A DNA stretch of 64,000 nucleotides from contig NZ_JBEMAR010000001.1 in NCBI RefSeq assembly GCF_040274945.1, positions 446,271 to 510,270 on the forward strand, in the 5' to 3' direction. Below are positions 62,372 to 64,000 of the stretch, one piece after another (the first letter of the stretch is position 1; each line of letters starts with the position of its first letter). The notes beneath the pieces were generated by a model, which worked only from the letters and a program-made list of their open reading frames with translations, was not told the DNA's origin and ran no database searches. The stretch comes from Carnobacterium_B sp040274945 (GTDB lineage Bacteria; Bacillota; Bacilli; Lactobacillales; Carnobacteriaceae). The translations under genes and the position numbers were made by a program.

Positions 62372-64000
62372 TTATAAAAATTTTTCTTCGTAATCAGCTT
62401 TAGTCAAAAATACTTCGCGTGGTTTAGATCCTTTGTTTCCTGATATAAAATTTTCATTTTCTAAGGATTCAATCAAATTAGCTGCTCGATTAAATCCTAT
62501 TTTAAATTTTCGTTGAAGTGCTGACGCTGATATTTGACCCTCAGAAACAATAAAAGGAAGAACATCTTCAAATAATTCGTCTTTTCCTTCAACTGATTCT
62601 AATTTAGCCATCAATGATTCTGGTTCAAAAAGATACCTTGCAGGTCGTTGATCTTTTACATGTCTAACGATTCGTTCTATTTCTTTTTCAACATACGTTC
62701 CTTGAACACGTATTGGACGACCTGAACCATTTTCTTGGAACAGCATGTCCCCTCTACCAAGAAGTTTTTCAGCTCCACCTGTATCTAAAATTGTCCGCGA
62801 GTCTACCTGACTAGATACCATAAAGGCCACTCTAGTTGGAATATTGTTTTTTATTGTTCCTGTAATAACGTCTACACTTGGACGTTGTGTAGCCACAATT
62901 AGATGGATACCTGCTGCTCTAGCTTTTTGTGTAATTCTTGCAATAGAATCTTGCACGTCACTACTGGCAACCATCATTAAATCGGCTAATTCATCGATGA
63001 CGATTACAATATAAGGCATTTTCAATCCGAGATCATTATGTTCTTCTGCTTTTTCATTAAAGCGTTGGATATTTCGAACTCCTGCAGCTGCTAGTTTTTG
63101 GTAACGTTCTTCCATTTCGTTTACTGCCCATTTTAAAGCTTCACTTGCTGCTTTAGGTTCAGAAATAACTGGAGAAAGTAAATGTGGAATTTCATTATAA
63201 GGAGCTAGCTCAACTGCTTTTGGATCAATTAAAATCAATCTAACTTCGCTTGGTGTAGCTTTATACAATAGACTCACTAACAGCGAATTAATAAAGACAC
63301 TTTTTCCTGAACCTGTTGCTCCCGCAATCAGACCATGAGGCATTTTATCGATAGTCGAAACAACTGCTTCTCCCGCTATATTAACCCCAATTGCAACCGT
63401 TAAAGGAGAATGACTTTCTTTGAACTCTTTACTTTCCATCACTTCTGATAGCATCACAGGTCTAGATTTTTTATTCGGAATTTCAATCCCTACCGAACTC
63501 TTTCCAGGAATTGGAGCTTCTATACGAATATCCTTTGCCGCTAGCGAGAGTTTCAAATCATCAGATAGGTTCGTAATTTTGTTAACTTTTACGCCACGAC
63601 CTAATTGAAGCTCAAATTGAGTGACTGCTGGCCCAATCGTCCAACCAATTACTTGAGCATGGATATTAAACGCATCTAAGGTCTCATTTAATATTTCTGC
63701 TTGTTCTAGAACCCAATCGTCAATTGCATTTGGTTCTAGTTTTACAGGTCGAAGCAAAAGATCTACAGATGGGAACATATAATTTTCATCGTATATTTCT
63801 TCAGTCATTTCCAATAATGGAGTGGTAATCTCACTTTCCATCTCTACAATATTTTCAATTCCATCTTGGTTTGATTCTTCTAAATTGTTGATAGAATTAT
63901 TTTCTTCAATGGCTTCGGTAAGAGTTGTATCCAGTTGTGTTTCTGGTTGTGTTTCTGGTTGTGTTTCTGGTTGTGTTTCTGGTTGTGTTTCTGGTTGTGT
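62372..64000 (-). CDS. sftA: FtsK/SpoIIIE-family DNA translocase, SftA-like (5' end cut by window edge)
   Basis: ATP-driven DNA pump that clears chromosome DNA from the division septum. 542 residues are visible and the frame stays open through base 64000, so an internal ATG at 63841 is not the start. In order: TQPE tandem repeats, an acidic linker, the alpha/beta motor with Walker A GATGSGKSVFINSL and Walker B VIVIDELADLM, ATQRPSVDVITG, and a C-terminal gamma winged helix (ISASALQRKFKIGFNRAANLIE). Adjacent murC suggests SftA (YtpT) rather than SpoIIIE; the N-terminus needed to confirm lies outside. Confidence 0.9.
   Translation of the reverse strand, partial: TQPETQPETQPETQPETQPETQLDTTLTEAIEENNSINNLEESNQDGIENIVEMESEITTPLLEMTEEIYDENYMFPSVDLLLRPVKLEPNAIDDWVLEQAEILNETLDAFNIHAQVIGWTIGPAVTQFELQLGRGVKVNKITNLSDDLKLSLAAKDIRIEAPIPGKSSVGIEIPNKKSRPVMLSEVMESKEFKESHSPLTVAIGVNIAGEAVVSTIDKMPHGLIAGATGSGKSVFINSLLVSLLYKATPSEVRLILIDPKAVELAPYNEIPHLLSPVISEPKAASEALKWAVNEMEERYQKLAAAGVRNIQRFNEKAEEHNDLGLKMPYIVIVIDELADLMMVASSDVQDSIARITQKARAAGIHLIVATQRPSVDVITGTIKNNIPTRVAFMVSSQVDSRTILDTGGAEKLLGRGDMLFQENGSGRPIRVQGTYVEKEIERIVRHVKDQRPARYLFEPESLMAKLESVEGKDELFEDVLPFIVSEGQISASALQRKFKIGFNRAANLIESLENENFISGNKGSKPREVFLTKADYEEKFL
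63938..64000 (-). repeat. 12-bp tandem repeat coding for TQPE units
   Basis: Five full copies of TGTTTCTGGTTG (plus-strand reading) with 3 bases of a sixth, running to the window edge. Translated on the minus strand they give Thr-Gln-Pro-Glu repeats in the linker of the translocase. Unit length is a multiple of three, so copy-number change keeps the frame. Confidence 0.95.

Noticed and set aside
63938..64000. CRISPR array at the right edge
   Set aside because: The unit is 12 bp without spacers and lies in frame inside a coding sequence.
1..64000. Prophage, transposon, defence island, tRNA or rRNA genes
   Set aside because: No transposase, integrase, terminal repeats, tRNA cloverleaf or rRNA sequence was recognised; gene order and composition look core throughout.

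Overview
The window is a low-GC Firmicutes chromosome segment that is almost entirely core housekeeping. Gene content and order point to Lactobacillales, most likely a Carnobacterium-like member of the Carnobacteriaceae. The pointers are ClpE with a CtsR operator, a DUF1827 protein, Spx/YjbH/MecA, Opp peptide uptake with PepF and M42 peptidases, RelQ, an NADH oxidase, and an orphan heme-pathway oxidase. The genus is an inference from protein resemblance. I see no rRNA, tRNA, insertion sequence, prophage or CRISPR array.

Layout. 1-1.3 kb: yqeH (cut by the left edge) and yqeG. 1.4-6.9 kb: a DapG-type aspartate kinase, cutC on the other strand, and the hom-thrC-thrB threonine operon. 7-9.6 kb: a YkuJ-like protein, a PatA-like aminotransferase and a beta-hydroxyacid dehydrogenase-like protein. 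9.7-14.5 kb: ptsHI, a small unknown gene and the heat-shock ATPase gene clpE. 14.6-23.2 kb: KtrB-type potassium transport, DUF1827, prfC, a secreted nuclease, an NADH oxidase, an AI-2E exporter, an M42 peptidase and an acetyltransferase. 23.3-30 kb: a probable six-gene run relQ-nadK-rluD-mgtE-mbl-DUF3006, with a CYTH protein and yjbH divergent. 30-34.5 kb: pepF, coiA, mecA, spx. 34.9-39 kb: oppBCDF. 39.3-40.7 kb: DUF3899 protein and trpS. 40.8-44.1 kb: lplA, a YhfI-like hydrolase and hemY/cgoX. 44.3-49.1 kb: pepA and two tandem oppA lipoprotein genes. 49.4-50.8 kb: infC-rpmI-rplT behind a probable L20 leader. 50.9-53.1 kb: thrS behind a threonine T-box. 53.2-60.4 kb: polA-mutM-coaE-nrdR-dnaB-dnaI. 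60.6-64 kb: murC and an SftA/FtsK-type translocase that runs off the right edge.

How it fits together. Several genes belong to one proteolysis and stress network: Spx, its adaptor YjbH, the ClpC adaptor MecA and the CtsR-controlled ClpE. Peptide nutrition is served by Opp, two OppA binding proteins, PepF, PepA and another M42 enzyme. DNA replication and repair genes keep the Bacillus-like order. Most transcription units end in clear rho-independent hairpins, which define operon boundaries well. The most interesting non-coding signals are an uncharacterised promoter-plus-terminator leader before murC, the T-box, the L20 leader with a probable AUA start for infC, and the CtsR operator of clpE. 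I found no convincing wholly new multi-gene system.
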